DNA of 40,006 bases from S010-25 sp964441285 (GTDB lineage: Bacteria > Pseudomonadota > Gammaproteobacteria > SZUA-229), in NCBI GenBank assembly GCA_964441285.1, contig CAYTUK010000018.1, forward strand, positions 1-40,006, written 5' to 3'. The notes beneath the pieces were generated by a model. That model saw only the letters and a program-made list of their open reading frames with translations. It searched no databases and was not told the origin of the DNA. The position numbers and the translations under genes are program-made. Positions 8,134 to 16,441 of this stretch are shown here, piece by piece (position 1 is the first letter of the stretch; every line of letters starts with the position of its first letter).

Positions 8134-9463
8134 CGATCACCTGAATATCAATGCCTGCGGTGCCGGCAAGGTTAGCAAAAGCAGGAAAAGACGTTGCCAC
8201 ATTATCACAATTTTCAATTTCAATTTTCCCATCACTGCACAGAGATGCCACGGTAAAAGCCATTGCGATACGGTGATCATCGTGGCTATATACTCTTCCC
8301 GCATGAAAAGCGGCAACATCGGGCTGACCCTGAATAATCATGCCATCAGCGGTGGCAGTCACCTCAACACCCAGTGTCTGCAAACCGTCCGCCATTACCT
8401 GTATGCGATCACTTTCTTTTACCCTCAGCTCTTCCGCACCAGTAATACGGGTTTCTCCTTCGGCACAGGCAGCAGCAATAAACAACACGGGAAACTCATC
8501 AATCGCCAGAGGCACCAGTGCTTCAGGTACATGAATGCCTTTTAACCGGGCACTGCGAACACGAATATCCGCTACCGGTTCACCACCCACTTCCCTTTCA
8601 TTCAGCAGACTAAGATCCGCCCCCATTAGCTGTAGAATATTGATAATGCCGATACGTGTGGGGTTGACACCGACATGCTCAAGCAGAATATCCGAACCAG
8701 CAGCAATGCTGGCACCCACCATAAAAAAAGCAGCTGAGGAAATATCTGCCGGTACATCAATATCTGTTGCCTGCAAGGTTGCCGAACCCTGCACACAGAC
8801 AGTCAACCCCTGCTCGTGCCGGATTATATTTACCGGCCAGCCAAAGGCTTTTAACATCCGTTCAGTATGGTCACGGGTGGTTACCGGTTCCGTAATGCAG
8901 GTTTGCCCATTGGCATACAGGCCGGCTAGCAGGCAGCAGGATTTAACCTGCGCACTGGCCATTGGCAGAATATATTGAATTGGCTGAAGACACTGGCCAC
9001 CGGTAATTTTCAGCGGAGGCCGCCCCTTTTCAGCGGTTTCGATCACCGCCCCCATTTCTGTCAGCGGTTGCGTCACCCGCTGCATCGGACGTTTTGATAG
9101 CGAGGCATCCCCACACAGTTCAGTATTAAATGTCTGCCCGGCAAGCAGGCCCGCCAGCAGGCGCATAGACGTACCGGAATTACCTACATTCAAAGACTGA
9201 GCCGGTTGTTGTAAACCCTGCATACCCACACCATGAATGGTTACCTGGCCATTATCTGGCCCGTCAATATTAACTCCCATAGAGCGAAAAACCCGCAGGG
9301 TATTTAAACTATCCTCGCCATCAAGAAAACCACTGATGTGACTAACGCCTTCGGCAATCGCACCGAACATAATCGAACGATGGGAGATTGATTTATCCCC
9401 CGGCACACGAAGCTGGCCTTGCAGGTTTTTGCTCTGGTAACCAGGCTGTACAATAAATTTCAT
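8126..9463 (-). CDS. aroA: 3-phosphoshikimate 1-carboxyvinyltransferase (EPSP synthase)
   Basis: 445 residues. Joins shikimate-3-phosphate and PEP in the shikimate pathway. Visible motifs: PGDKSISHRS, NVGNSGTSMRLLAG, GDASLSKRPMQRV, PMASAQVKS, TRDHTERML, GVNPTRIGI, IDEFPVLFIAAA, ELRVKESDRI and DDHRIAMAF. The set RDHTE, GDKS, SAQVK and NPTR is that used to define class II EPSP synthases, as opposed to the enterobacterial class I type. It is the first gene of the aroA-cmk-rpsA cluster. The hisC/tyrA-type genes that often precede it are missing, and the upstream DNA is decayed. Confidence 0.97.
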   Translation of the reverse strand: MKFIVQPGYQSKNLQGQLRVPGDKSISHRSIMFGAIAEGVSHISGFLDGEDSLNTLRVFRSMGVNIDGPDNGQVTIHGVGMQGLQQPAQSLNVGNSGTSMRLLAGLLAGQTFNTELCGDASLSKRPMQRVTQPLTEMGAVIETAEKGRPPLKITGGQCLQPIQYILPMASAQVKSCCLLAGLYANGQTCITEPVTTRDHTERMLKAFGWPVNIIRHEQGLTVCVQGSATLQATDIDVPADISSAAFFMVGASIAAGSDILLEHVGVNPTRIGIINILQLMGADLSLLNEREVGGEPVADIRVRSARLKGIHVPEALVPLAIDEFPVLFIAAACAEGETRITGAEELRVKESDRIQVMADGLQTLGVEVTATADGMIIQGQPDVAAFHAGRVYSHDDHRIAMAFTVASLCSDGKIEIENCDNVATSFPAFANLAGTAGIDIQVIDE

Positions 9464-9749
9464 CTTTATTTTCTATTTACCCACCAGTATTTCTGGCTCG
9501 TATGTTAAAAAAATTTTTTATCTAAATTGAAACGACGAATGATTGCAGATAAATGCCCCATAGCAACAACCGTCTTTTTGCTGTGATACTTTAACGGATA
9601 TGATGCTGCCCTGCCGTTTACATCTGGGTGATATAAAACACGATGACTACCTTTACCCTGGGGAACCTCTGATTAATAAATATTTCAAATCTGGGGTCGT
9701 GTTTTAATAGAAGGTTGGTTAACTTACTCCAGGAATATGTATTCGCCAT
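9464..9749. other. Intergenic stretch upstream of aroA, no gene seen
   Basis: This stretch is AT-rich with no convincing reading frame. A run AAAAAAATTTTTT lies at about 9508. GGGAACCTCTGATTAATAAA near 9660 looks like the kind of sequence found at some insertion-sequence ends, but no matching second end is visible in the window. The stretch probably holds the aroA promoter; I cannot place it with confidence. Confidence 0.4.
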
Positions 9750-10100
9750 TTAACCAATGGCAAAATTATTATTGTTTTGAAAATGCGAAAAGGGAAAGCC
9801 GCCTGCAAAAGTATTTCCTTCCACTGCCTGATGTGAGGCATTTGCACGAAGAGAACTTTCGGCTGTTTGCGCGAATATACGATAATACATTGGCAATGCA
9901 GGATGCAATAATAATTCTGGATTATCTTTAAATTCAGAAAAGCTCATTTGCATCTCTATCGCATCTTTTAATTTCCCCAGTGATTCTTCTTTAAAATCAC
10001 CATAGCCCCATAAATCGAATTCAAGAGCGACAGCAGACCATACATCTTCTTCATTATCAAAGAAGCCGAGAACACTTAATAGGTGTTTCGCAAAAATCAG
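9750..10100 (-). pseudogene. Broken small ORF, possibly HicB/DUF1902-like
   Basis: The minus-strand frame is open from 10100 to the stop at 9750 (117 codons), but an in-frame TGA at 10101-10103 comes immediately before it and there is no ATG near the 5' end; the first ATG is at 9953. The peptide includes NEEDVWSAVALEFDLWGYGD, then EESLGKLKDAIEMQMSFSEF and LLLHPALPMYYRIF. The pattern of an acidic strand, 'ALEFDLWGYGD' and a helix 'ESLGKLKDAIE' recalls HicB-type or DUF1902-type antitoxin folds. This is recognition by pattern only. I read it as a 5'-truncated remnant; an alternative is a non-ATG start. Confidence 0.35.
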
Positions 10101-10313
10101 TCATATTCTGTTATCCGGTTCTGTTATCCGGTTATACCCCTAAGCTAAGAGGTGTATGACATCTTACACAATGATATAGGCCATTAAAATACCTATTTAG
10201 TTTAATTTCTAATAAACAGCCAATTGCCCCAGACTCAGTGGGCAGGTGTTGGATAAGCCTTGAAGGAGGAAACCCCGGGTTGTTGTGATGCGTTCAGCTT
10301 AGGAGAAATGACT

Positions 10314-10475
10314 ATGGGGATTAGAGTAGTCACGCCTAGGTGTAAGTTAATGAAGTGTAAGCGTCTATCAGCAATACCAATCGCTGGAACACGTCCTGTT
10401 AAACAGTTAACTTGTGCCAGTACTGCGGGCACGGTGTGCCCATCAAAAACATTTGGGGCTGTCCCAGATAATTAA
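10314..10475 (+). CDS. Hypothetical 53-residue basic peptide
   Basis: Not recognised. An ATG at 10314 follows a strong Shine-Dalgarno (AGGAG, 8 nt upstream) and encodes 53 residues rich in Lys, Arg, Thr and Cys, with a segment RLSAIPIAGTRPVKQLTC. It stands alone between the broken ORF and senB. A good ribosome-binding site together with an intact frame is the only evidence for translation. The upstream part (10230-10310, GGAGGAAACCCCGGGTTG) is GC-richer than its surroundings and could be the leader of a lost mobile element. No reverse transcriptase or transposase follows. Confidence 0.3.
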   Translation: MGIRVVTPRCKLMKCKRLSAIPIAGTRPVKQLTCASTAGTVCPSKTFGAVPDN

Positions 10476-10512
10476 CCCATGATTTCTTTAACCCATGATT
10501 TCTTTAACCCAT
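10472..10512 (+). repeat. 16-bp tandem repeat at the senB 3' end
   Basis: TTAACCCATGATTTCT occurs twice perfectly (10472-10487 and 10488-10503), followed by a partial third copy (TTAACCCAT at 10504-10512) that contains the senB stop codon (minus-strand TAA at 10504-10506). The sequence coding Met-Gly-stop has therefore been copied downstream twice. Confidence 0.85.
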
Positions 10513-11457
10513 TGCTCTCAATAAATCAGCCCAACCCTGTTTTTCAGCTTCAGGGGTAAATAATCTGGAACGCTGCTTGCATTGCGTTTCAAGCCGTTGC
10601 CAATAATCCGGTTCAGTCTCAGCTTTTAATAATAATTCGCGCAAACTCTGTGTCTCTTTTGCAGGATAATAACCGGCATAATCACCGCCCAGTAAACCAA
10701 TATTGCCATCGATAGTCGAAGCAATTACGGGTAACCCGGCAACACAGGCTTCTGAAATTACATTCGCGCCACCTTCCATAATGGACGACAGCACCATCAG
10801 CGAGCAACGTCCGTAAGCCTGGCGAATTCGCCAGCGTGGTACTTCACCATACCAGTGGTAACGCGGATTAATTTTCATTTCTTCTGTGGCATACGCAGCC
10901 CATTCATCATTATGCGCTTTGCCGTAATGCAGAACTCTAATGCGACTATCTTCCAGTAACTGCCTGACTGCATACGCAGTACGCATTGAATCTTTCTCTT
11001 CTCGTAAATGCCCGACCACACAGATATCAAAATATTTTTTTGAGCGTTCTGGTACCCCCGGTAACGCCATTGCCGACTGGTAGATAACATGAACTTTATG
11101 GCGTGCGGATTCGGGTAGCACGCGACTTGCGAGATCATGCAATACCACCAGGTAATCAGCCGACTCGATCGAAGCAAGTGTGGGTTCGCGATGGCTGTGA
11201 AGAAACCGATATAAATCAGTGCCTGTCATTGCCACAACCAGGCATCGATCAGGATAGCGCTGTTTAAACGCGGCGATGGAGCTGGCGCTACGCCAGGCGT
11301 GTAAAGCAATCATTAAATCACAGGCTTCACCATGCCAGCTAACGTTAATACCCACACGATGACCAAGCTGGCGTAAAAAACCGGCCCAGCGCTGAGCCGT
11401 GGCTCGATTTCCGCTTAGTGATTTAACCGCCGCAGGTGTTATTATGCCAATATACAT
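10504..11457 (-). CDS. senB: Selenosugar synthase SenB (glycosyltransferase family 4-like)
   Basis: 317 residues, GT-B fold. The N-terminal domain (IGIITPAAVKSLSGNRATAQ...WAGFLRQLGHRV) binds the acceptor. The C-terminal half has the donor-site signature SSIMEGGANVISEACVAGLP (an E-x7-E type motif). Proteins of this type beside a SenA-type protein form selenosugars by coupling selenophosphate to a UDP-sugar, the second gene of the selenoneine pathway described in Variovorax. Here senB is divergent from senA, with 57 bp between the starts that must hold both promoters. Without the senA neighbour it would be called only a family-4 glycosyltransferase. No selD/senC is in the window. The stop codon is inside a 16-bp tandem repeat. 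Confidence 0.8.
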   Translation of the reverse strand: MYIGIITPAAVKSLSGNRATAQRWAGFLRQLGHRVGINVSWHGEACDLMIALHAWRSASSIAAFKQRYPDRCLVVAMTGTDLYRFLHSHREPTLASIESADYLVVLHDLASRVLPESARHKVHVIYQSAMALPGVPERSKKYFDICVVGHLREEKDSMRTAYAVRQLLEDSRIRVLHYGKAHNDEWAAYATEEMKINPRYHWYGEVPRWRIRQAYGRCSLMVLSSIMEGGANVISEACVAGLPVIASTIDGNIGLLGGDYAGYYPAKETQSLRELLLKAETEPDYWQRLETQCKQRSRLFTPEAEKQGWADLLRAMG

Positions 11458-11514
11458 GAACCAATATTAAACGAATAAAATAAAGATTAAAGCGCTATTT
11501 TTCCTGAATTTAAA

Positions 11515-12822
11515 ATGACAGATAAAACCATTACAGAACAGACTATCACCACATTGGTGAATAACTTGAATGATGCACGCCAGCGCACACTCGCGCTTGT
11601 CGAGGGACTGGATCAACAACAAATTCTTGGGCCGAAACTGGATATCGTTAACCCGTTGCTATGGGAAATTGGCCATGTTGCTTACTTCTATGAGCTCTGG
11701 ACACTGCGTTACCTTGATGGGGCACCCCCTTTGCTGGCTAATGCCGATGCACTTTATGATTCAATCACCATCGCACATAAGGACCGATGGGATTTACCCC
11801 TGTTATCACTCGCAGAGACCAAAATCTATATGCAGCAGGTAAGCGAGGCCGTGATAGAACGTTTAAAACCTGATACTGTCTCAAAAAAAGATATTTACCT
11901 CACCCGGTATGCCCTGTTTCATGAAGACATGCATACCGAAGCGTTTACTTACACACGAAGAACACTGAATTACCCGGCACCCGTATTTGCTCATGCAGAT
12001 TTAAATAATGCCAGTCATAATGCTGGCCCACTTGATGGCGACATTGAAATTCCCGGTGCTCGCTATTTACTGGGTGCAGAAAAAAGCACCAATTTCTGTT
12101 TTGATAATGAAAAATGGCAACACCTTGTTTTCATTAAACCCTACGCCATTGCACGCGCAGCAACAACTTACAAACAGTTTGCCGCATTTGTGGACGCTGG
12201 TGGTTATAACAATCCACAGTTCTGGGATGATGCAGGCTGGGCATGGCGACAGAAAAATAATAACACCGCACCCAATGGCTGGCGAAAAGAGGAGAATGCA
12301 ACCTGGTTGATTAAATATTTTGATCAATGGGAAATCATGCGACCCGATGCAGCGGTTAGCCACATTAACTGGTATGAAGCTAATGCCTGGTGTCGCTGGG
12401 CGAAACGCCGCTTACCAACCGAAGCAGAATGGGAACTGGCCGCTTCCGGATCGCCGGATGATGATGCTATAAAACGAACATATCCCTGGGGCGATGAACC
12501 ACCAACAGATAAACATGTCAATATGAATGGTCTGGCCATGCGTACCATTGACGTAGGGGCACTGCCTGATGGAGACAGCGCCTATGGTTGTCGGCAGATG
12601 CTGGGCAATGTCTGGGAATGGACAGCGGATATTTTTAATCCTTATCCGGGTTTTACCCCTGATATGTATCAGGATTATTCACAGCCTTTATTTGGTATCA
12701 CGAAGGTATTACGCGGCGGCGCGTGGCCAACACGCTCACGCATGATTCGAAATAGCTGGCGCAATTATTATGCTGCCGATAGAAACGATGTGTTTGCCGG
12801 ATTTAGAACCTGTGCGCTCTGA
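11515..12822 (+). CDS. senA: Selenoneine synthase SenA (EgtB-like non-heme iron enzyme)
   Basis: 435 residues. An N-terminal DinB-like four-helix domain carries the iron ligands: His54 in LLWEIGHVAYF and the H-x3-H-x-E pair His136/His140 in LFHEDMHTE. The C-terminal formylglycine-generating-enzyme/sulfatase-modifying domain (~180-435) has RLPTEAEWELAASG, TYPWGDEPP, GNVWEWTAD, VLRGGAW and the ending FAGFRTCA. Family members use O2 to join hercynine to a thiol (EgtB) or to a selenosugar (SenA). The adjacent senB-type gene favours the selenium version. Hercynine would need EgtD, which is not in the window. If the neighbour's assignment were wrong, this would be a generic EgtB-type sulfoxide synthase. 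Confidence 0.82.
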   Translation: MTDKTITEQTITTLVNNLNDARQRTLALVEGLDQQQILGPKLDIVNPLLWEIGHVAYFYELWTLRYLDGAPPLLANADALYDSITIAHKDRWDLPLLSLAETKIYMQQVSEAVIERLKPDTVSKKDIYLTRYALFHEDMHTEAFTYTRRTLNYPAPVFAHADLNNASHNAGPLDGDIEIPGARYLLGAEKSTNFCFDNEKWQHLVFIKPYAIARAATTYKQFAAFVDAGGYNNPQFWDDAGWAWRQKNNNTAPNGWRKEENATWLIKYFDQWEIMRPDAAVSHINWYEANAWCRWAKRRLPTEAEWELAASGSPDDDAIKRTYPWGDEPPTDKHVNMNGLAMRTIDVGALPDGDSAYGCRQMLGNVWEWTADIFNPYPGFTPDMYQDYSQPLFGITKVLRGGAWPTRSRMIRNSWRNYYAADRNDVFAGFRTCAL

Positions 12823-12995
12823 CTTGGAAACATCCTGCCAAATCATTTTTTGCTAAACTTTTTGCTAAACCAGTAGCAAGTGGGTTACGATTACGTGTGT
12901 GGAAACACGACCTGTTTTTGCCTTAACATTAAGCGCGTCACTCAACGAGAGTCGGCAAATAGACATAAATTAAATGAGATTCAGTACATTTTTCG

Positions 12996-14009
12996 ATGGA
13001 ATATAAAGACTATTATCAAATAATGGGGATTGAGCGCAGTTCAACTCAAGATGAGATTAAGCGCGCTTACCGTAAACTCGCACGTAAATATCATCCTGAC
13101 GTAAGCAAAGAAAGCAATGCTGAAGCTCGCTTCAAGGAAGTGGGCGAAGCCTATGAAGTACTCAAAGATCCTGAAAAACGCGCAGCCTATGACCAATTAG
13201 GGGCTAACTGGAAAGCTGGACAGGATTTTAATGCACCACCCGACTGGGATGCCGGATTTGAATTCGGCGGCGGTGGCTATACTGGTAAAAGCGGTTATCA
13301 ATCGCAGGGGTTTAGCGGTGCGGATGCTGAAGCCTATAGTGACTTTTTTGAATCACTTTTTGGGCAGAGTTTCCGCCAGGGCGACAGCCAGTCTCAGAGC
13401 GGCTATCAACAACAGTCCGGTTTCAACTCAACCGGCAGTGACCACCATGCCAAAATTCTGGTTGACCTGGAAGATGCCATGCATGGCACTACCCGTTCAA
13501 TCAGCCTACGGGTTCCTGGTGTTGATCGCTCTGGCCATGTTTCCACAAAAGAACGTATTCTCAAAATTAATATCCCCAAAGGCATTAAACAGGGCCAACA
13601 TATTCGTCTCATTGGTCAGGGCAATCCAGGCATGGGCAAAGAAGGTAAGGCAGGTGATTTATACCTTGAGATCGAATTTAATCCACACAGTATTTATCGC
13701 GTTGAGGGTCGTGATGTATATCTGGATTTACCTCTGGCCCCGTGGGAAGCTGCGCTGGGTGCAAATATAAAAGTACCAACACCCGGCGGTGTTGTTGATA
13801 TGAAAATCAAACCGGGCGCTACCAATGAAAACAAAATGCGACTGAAGGGTCGCGGCATTCCTGCAAGTTCCGGTAATAACAACACTGGTGATCTTTATGT
13901 GGTATTGCAGATTACTTTACCTGCGGCAAAAACCGAAAGCGAAAAAGCTATTTTTGAGAAGATGAAACAGGTTTTTAATTTTAACCCGCGCAGTAAATTA
14001 GGAGTGTAA
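12996..14009 (+). CDS. cbpA: DnaJ-family co-chaperone, curved-DNA-binding protein CbpA
   Basis: 337 residues. J domain at residues 4-70 with the HPD triad at 33-35 (KYHPDVS). A Gly/Phe/Ser/Gln-rich linker follows (~80-145). Two C-terminal beta-sandwich domains follow, with no zinc-finger repeats, which separates CbpA from DnaJ. It stimulates DnaK (Hsp70) ATPase activity and, in E. coli, binds curved DNA in the nucleoid. The modulator gene cbpM begins 2 nt after the stop, the standard operon. The 173-bp upstream gap contains a duplicated TTTTTGCTAAAC but no clear heat-shock promoter. Confidence 0.93.
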   Translation: MEYKDYYQIMGIERSSTQDEIKRAYRKLARKYHPDVSKESNAEARFKEVGEAYEVLKDPEKRAAYDQLGANWKAGQDFNAPPDWDAGFEFGGGGYTGKSGYQSQGFSGADAEAYSDFFESLFGQSFRQGDSQSQSGYQQQSGFNSTGSDHHAKILVDLEDAMHGTTRSISLRVPGVDRSGHVSTKERILKINIPKGIKQGQHIRLIGQGNPGMGKEGKAGDLYLEIEFNPHSIYRVEGRDVYLDLPLAPWEAALGANIKVPTPGGVVDMKIKPGATNENKMRLKGRGIPASSGNNNTGDLYVVLQITLPAAKTESEKAIFEKMKQVFNFNPRSKLGV

Positions 14010-14011
14010 TA

Positions 14012-14323
14012 ATGAAGCAGGCAACCGATATTCTAAGTGGGCATATCGTTGAAAATGAAACGCATTTAACCCTGCGCCAGCTATGTGATACCTGCGCGGT
14101 ACATGCCGAGTATATAATCAACCTGGTCAATGAGGGTGTCATTGAACCCACAGGTGTGGAGAAATCACACTGGTATTTTAGCGGTGTAACCATAAAGCGT
14201 GTGCGCAAAGCGAAAAATTTGCAACGTGATCTCGGCGTTAATCTTGCCGGTATCGCATTAGCACTGGAATTAATTGATGAAATTGAGCAGCTACGTTCGA
14301 ACTTGTATCATACGGGTCATTAA
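14012..14323 (+). CDS. cbpM: Chaperone modulator CbpM (MerR-like)
   Basis: 103 residues. LTLRQLCDTCAVHAEYIINL is the winged-helix start typical of CbpM. VEKSHWYFSGVTIKRVRKAK and a leucine-rich C-terminal helix (LALELIDEIEQLRSNL) complete the family pattern. CbpM binds the J domain of CbpA and inhibits its co-chaperone and DNA-binding activity. The start ATG follows a GGAG Shine-Dalgarno that overlaps the end of cbpA. Confidence 0.9.
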   Translation: MKQATDILSGHIVENETHLTLRQLCDTCAVHAEYIINLVNEGVIEPTGVEKSHWYFSGVTIKRVRKAKNLQRDLGVNLAGIALALELIDEIEQLRSNLYHTGH

Positions 14324-14365
14324 GCACTTTCATCCCCACGAAAAAGCCAGGGACGCTCTAAATAT

Positions 14366-14495
14366 TACTGAACCAAATGAAAAGGATACCCATGGTTAAA
14401 GACACGCGGTGAATACATCCCTGTAGACTCGACACCTGCATCCTTGCGGCTGACGGTCTTGAATTATGGGTAGCCTTTTCATCTGTACTGTTAGT
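14366..14495. repeat. Palindromic dispersed repeat, copy R2
   Basis: 130 bp, TACTGAACC to CTGTTAGT. Arms 14380-14403 (AAAAGGATACCCATGG then TTAAAGAC) and 14456-14479 pair with four mismatches in 24. The core (GACTCGACACCTGCATCC, GCGGCTGACGG) is in the same orientation as in R1. It lies between the convergent cbpM and yajD genes, again a place where a two-way terminator is expected. Confidence 0.88.
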
Positions 14496-14532
14496 AAGTC
14501 GTGAAGGAGAACAACTATTTATCTGAAACCCA

Positions 14533-14925
14533 CTACCCTCCCTTCTTGTCATCCAGCATACTTTTCAAATCTGCAAACGGATTAAATGTTGCTTCGGGCG
14601 CTTTCCCCCCACCCAGTGTAATCCCCTGACTAGCTAATGCCTCGGTCTGCCGCTGATGTTCATTATCATGGCAATACATGCACAACAGCTCCCAGTTACT
14701 ACCATCTGAAGGATTAAAATCATGATCGTGATTTCTATGGTGCACGGTTAATTCAGTTAAATTAGCGCGTGTGAATTCACGAGCACAACGCCCACAAATC
14801 CACGGGTATAACTTTAATGCCTGTTCACGATAACCGTGTCCACGTTTTTCACTTTCGCTTCGCGCTTTTGCAACAATCTGATCCAGTTTATCGCTGGAAG
14901 CTCTATTACCTGACGATTTTGCCAT
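14533..14925 (-). CDS. yajD: YajD-family HNH nuclease
   Basis: 130 residues (E. coli YajD 115). A Ser/Lys-rich N-terminal segment is followed by GYREQALKLYPWICGRCARE (first zinc pair Cys44/Cys47), the HNH core LTVHHRNHDHDFNPSDGSNW and the second pair LLCMYCHDNEH (Cys82, Cys85). The conserved tail FNPFADLKSMLDDKK matches the YajD family. The physiological role is not established. The gene is flanked on both sides by the palindromic repeats R2 and R3. Confidence 0.88.
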   Translation of the reverse strand: MAKSSGNRASSDKLDQIVAKARSESEKRGHGYREQALKLYPWICGRCAREFTRANLTELTVHHRNHDHDFNPSDGSNWELLCMYCHDNEHQRQTEALASQGITLGGGKAPEATFNPFADLKSMLDDKKGG

Positions 14926-14961
14926 ACCTCACCTGTTTTATTTTATTCGACTCAGTCGTAT

Positions 14962-15081
14962 TACTGAAACGGATACTTATGGTTCAAGACCGTCAGCCGC
15001 AGGGATGCGGGTGTCGAGCCTACATGGATGCATTGACGGCGTGTCAACAACATAAGTCTCCGTTTCATCCATCCTGTTAGT
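14962..15081. repeat. Palindromic dispersed repeat, copy R3 (core flipped)
   Basis: 120 bp, TACTGAAAC to CCTGTTAGT. Arms begin GAAACGGATACTTATGG at 14966 and end CATAAGTCTCCGTTTC at 15066, unlike the R1 arms but still complementary to each other for most of their length. The core reads CCGTCAGCCGCAGGGATGCG, the reverse of R1 relative to the same outer ends. It lies between the divergent yajD and mltC-like genes. Confidence 0.87.
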
Positions 15082-15172
15082 TACTCTGTACAAAAAAATG
15101 CACACCCAATAATTGTAATGCTAATATAGCAGCATCAGGCTTCAGAAAAAACGGCAACCACGGGTTAATTTT

Positions 15173-16411
15173 ATGAATTTATATAATAAAAAACCACTTA
15201 TCCCTCTTTATATTGCAATTCTGCTGGTATTTTTAAATACCAACACATTCGCTGCACCTGTTTCCGTTCAGTCTGAGTTCAACGCTTATAAAAATCAGCA
15301 ACAACAACAATTACAAACAGTTAATAATCAATTTATTCAATACAAAGAAAAATTACGTAAAGCTTTTGCTACATATAAAAAGAAAACCGCCGAGGTATGG
15401 GGGAAGCAGAATGTAATGCCAGATAAAACTAACTGGGTGGATTTTCAAAAGACGATTAATCAGCGCAGCATTGTTGATTTTAAACAGGGCAAGGTTAATG
15501 TTGAAATTGCCGTTCCCATTAATACTGACAGATCCAACCGGCAGATTAAAAATAACTTAAAAAACAATATTCAGTCATTATTGAACCAGCCTGCTGACAC
15601 ACGAAGCATGTCTGAGATTGCGCAGCAACCAGCAATAAAATCTAACTGGCAATCCGGCCGATCTAAGGCACTGCCCGTACTCCAAAATCAGGTTGCTGAT
15701 GCACAGGGAAATGAAGTCAAGCCTGCTGACTACGGCGCACTGGCAAAAAAACTGGCGAATAATGCCAGAAAAAAAATTGTCCGTGGTAACGATGGAAAGC
15801 TACGTATCGTTTATGAAGCTCAGTTCAAGCTGGTGCCAGACAATATAAAAATACGGGCAAAAAGATACCAGAAAACAATCAATGAAAATGCGACTCAACA
15901 ACAACTAAAAGCAGGATTAATTTTTGCCATAATTGAAACAGAAAGTATGTTTAATCCCACTGCTCGATCACCTGCCCCAGCATTTGGCTTAATGCAACTG
16001 GTTCCAACCAGTGGAGCACGCGATGCTTACTACTATCTTTATAACAAAGATAAAGTTGTCACCGATACCTACCTGTATGACCCAGGAAATAATATAAAAC
16101 TGGGTTCAGCTTATTTACACCAGTTGTATTACAACTATTTTAAAGGCATTAAATCAGACCAGAGCCGTTTATGGGCAACCATTGCCGCCTATAACACGGG
16201 CACGGGAAATGTATTTAAAAGCTTTGCTGGTCGATACCGCCGCGCACAGTTTGGAACCCGCGAAAACTGGAAACGCATAGCACTAAATGCGATAAACCGG
16301 CGTTCACCTGAACAGGTGTATACGCATATGAGAAACACATTACCCTATGCTGAAACACGCCATTATATTCAGACGGTACGCAATCGAATACCAAAATATA
16401 TAGATAATTAA
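15173..16411 (+). CDS. MltC-like membrane-bound lytic transglycosylase
   Basis: 412 residues. An N-terminal signal or anchor sequence (LIPLYIAILLVFLNTNTFA) lacks the lipobox Cys that E. coli MltC has. A Gln-rich helical stretch follows, then a DUF3393-type domain (~60-235; WGKQNVMPDKTNWVDFQ, VNVEIAVPINTD) and an SLT catalytic domain (~245-400) with the catalytic Glu257 in IETESMFNP, then AFGLMQLVP and WATIAAYNTGTGNV. It cleaves the glycan backbone of peptidoglycan to 1,6-anhydro ends. The DUF336 gene follows after 30 bp and is probably co-transcribed. The stop lies in a 15-bp tandem duplication. Confidence 0.88.
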   Translation: MNLYNKKPLIPLYIAILLVFLNTNTFAAPVSVQSEFNAYKNQQQQQLQTVNNQFIQYKEKLRKAFATYKKKTAEVWGKQNVMPDKTNWVDFQKTINQRSIVDFKQGKVNVEIAVPINTDRSNRQIKNNLKNNIQSLLNQPADTRSMSEIAQQPAIKSNWQSGRSKALPVLQNQVADAQGNEVKPADYGALAKKLANNARKKIVRGNDGKLRIVYEAQFKLVPDNIKIRAKRYQKTINENATQQQLKAGLIFAIIETESMFNPTARSPAPAFGLMQLVPTSGARDAYYYLYNKDKVVTDTYLYDPGNNIKLGSAYLHQLYYNYFKGIKSDQSRLWATIAAYNTGTGNVFKSFAGRYRRAQFGTRENWKRIALNAINRRSPEQVYTHMRNTLPYAETRHYIQTVRNRIPKYIDN

Positions 16412-16430
16412 CCGGCCGATAATTAACGCC
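16403..16430 (+). repeat. 15-bp tandem duplication across the mltC-like stop codon
   Basis: GATAATTAACCGGCC (16403-16417) is followed directly by GATAATTAACGCC (16418-16430). The first GATAATTAA contains the TAA stop. The second copy lies just before the Shine-Dalgarno (AGGAAAA) of the next gene. Confidence 0.75.
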
Positions 16431-16441
16431 AGGAAAATGCA

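Noticed and set aside
8273..8978. Plus-strand ORFs within aroA (8273-8545, 8535-8978).
   Set aside because: Antisense shadows of a well-conserved EPSP synthase.
9737..9931. Plus-strand ORF of 64 codons.
   Set aside because: It overlaps the longer minus-strand frame, which has more protein-like composition; no ribosome-binding site.
10235..10432. Minus-strand ORF of 65 codons opposite the small 10314 ORF.
   Set aside because: GTG start without Shine-Dalgarno; the plus-strand frame has the better ribosome-binding site.
13231..13770. 179-codon ORF inside cbpA in another frame.
   Set aside because: Shadow frame of cbpA, with no start signal.
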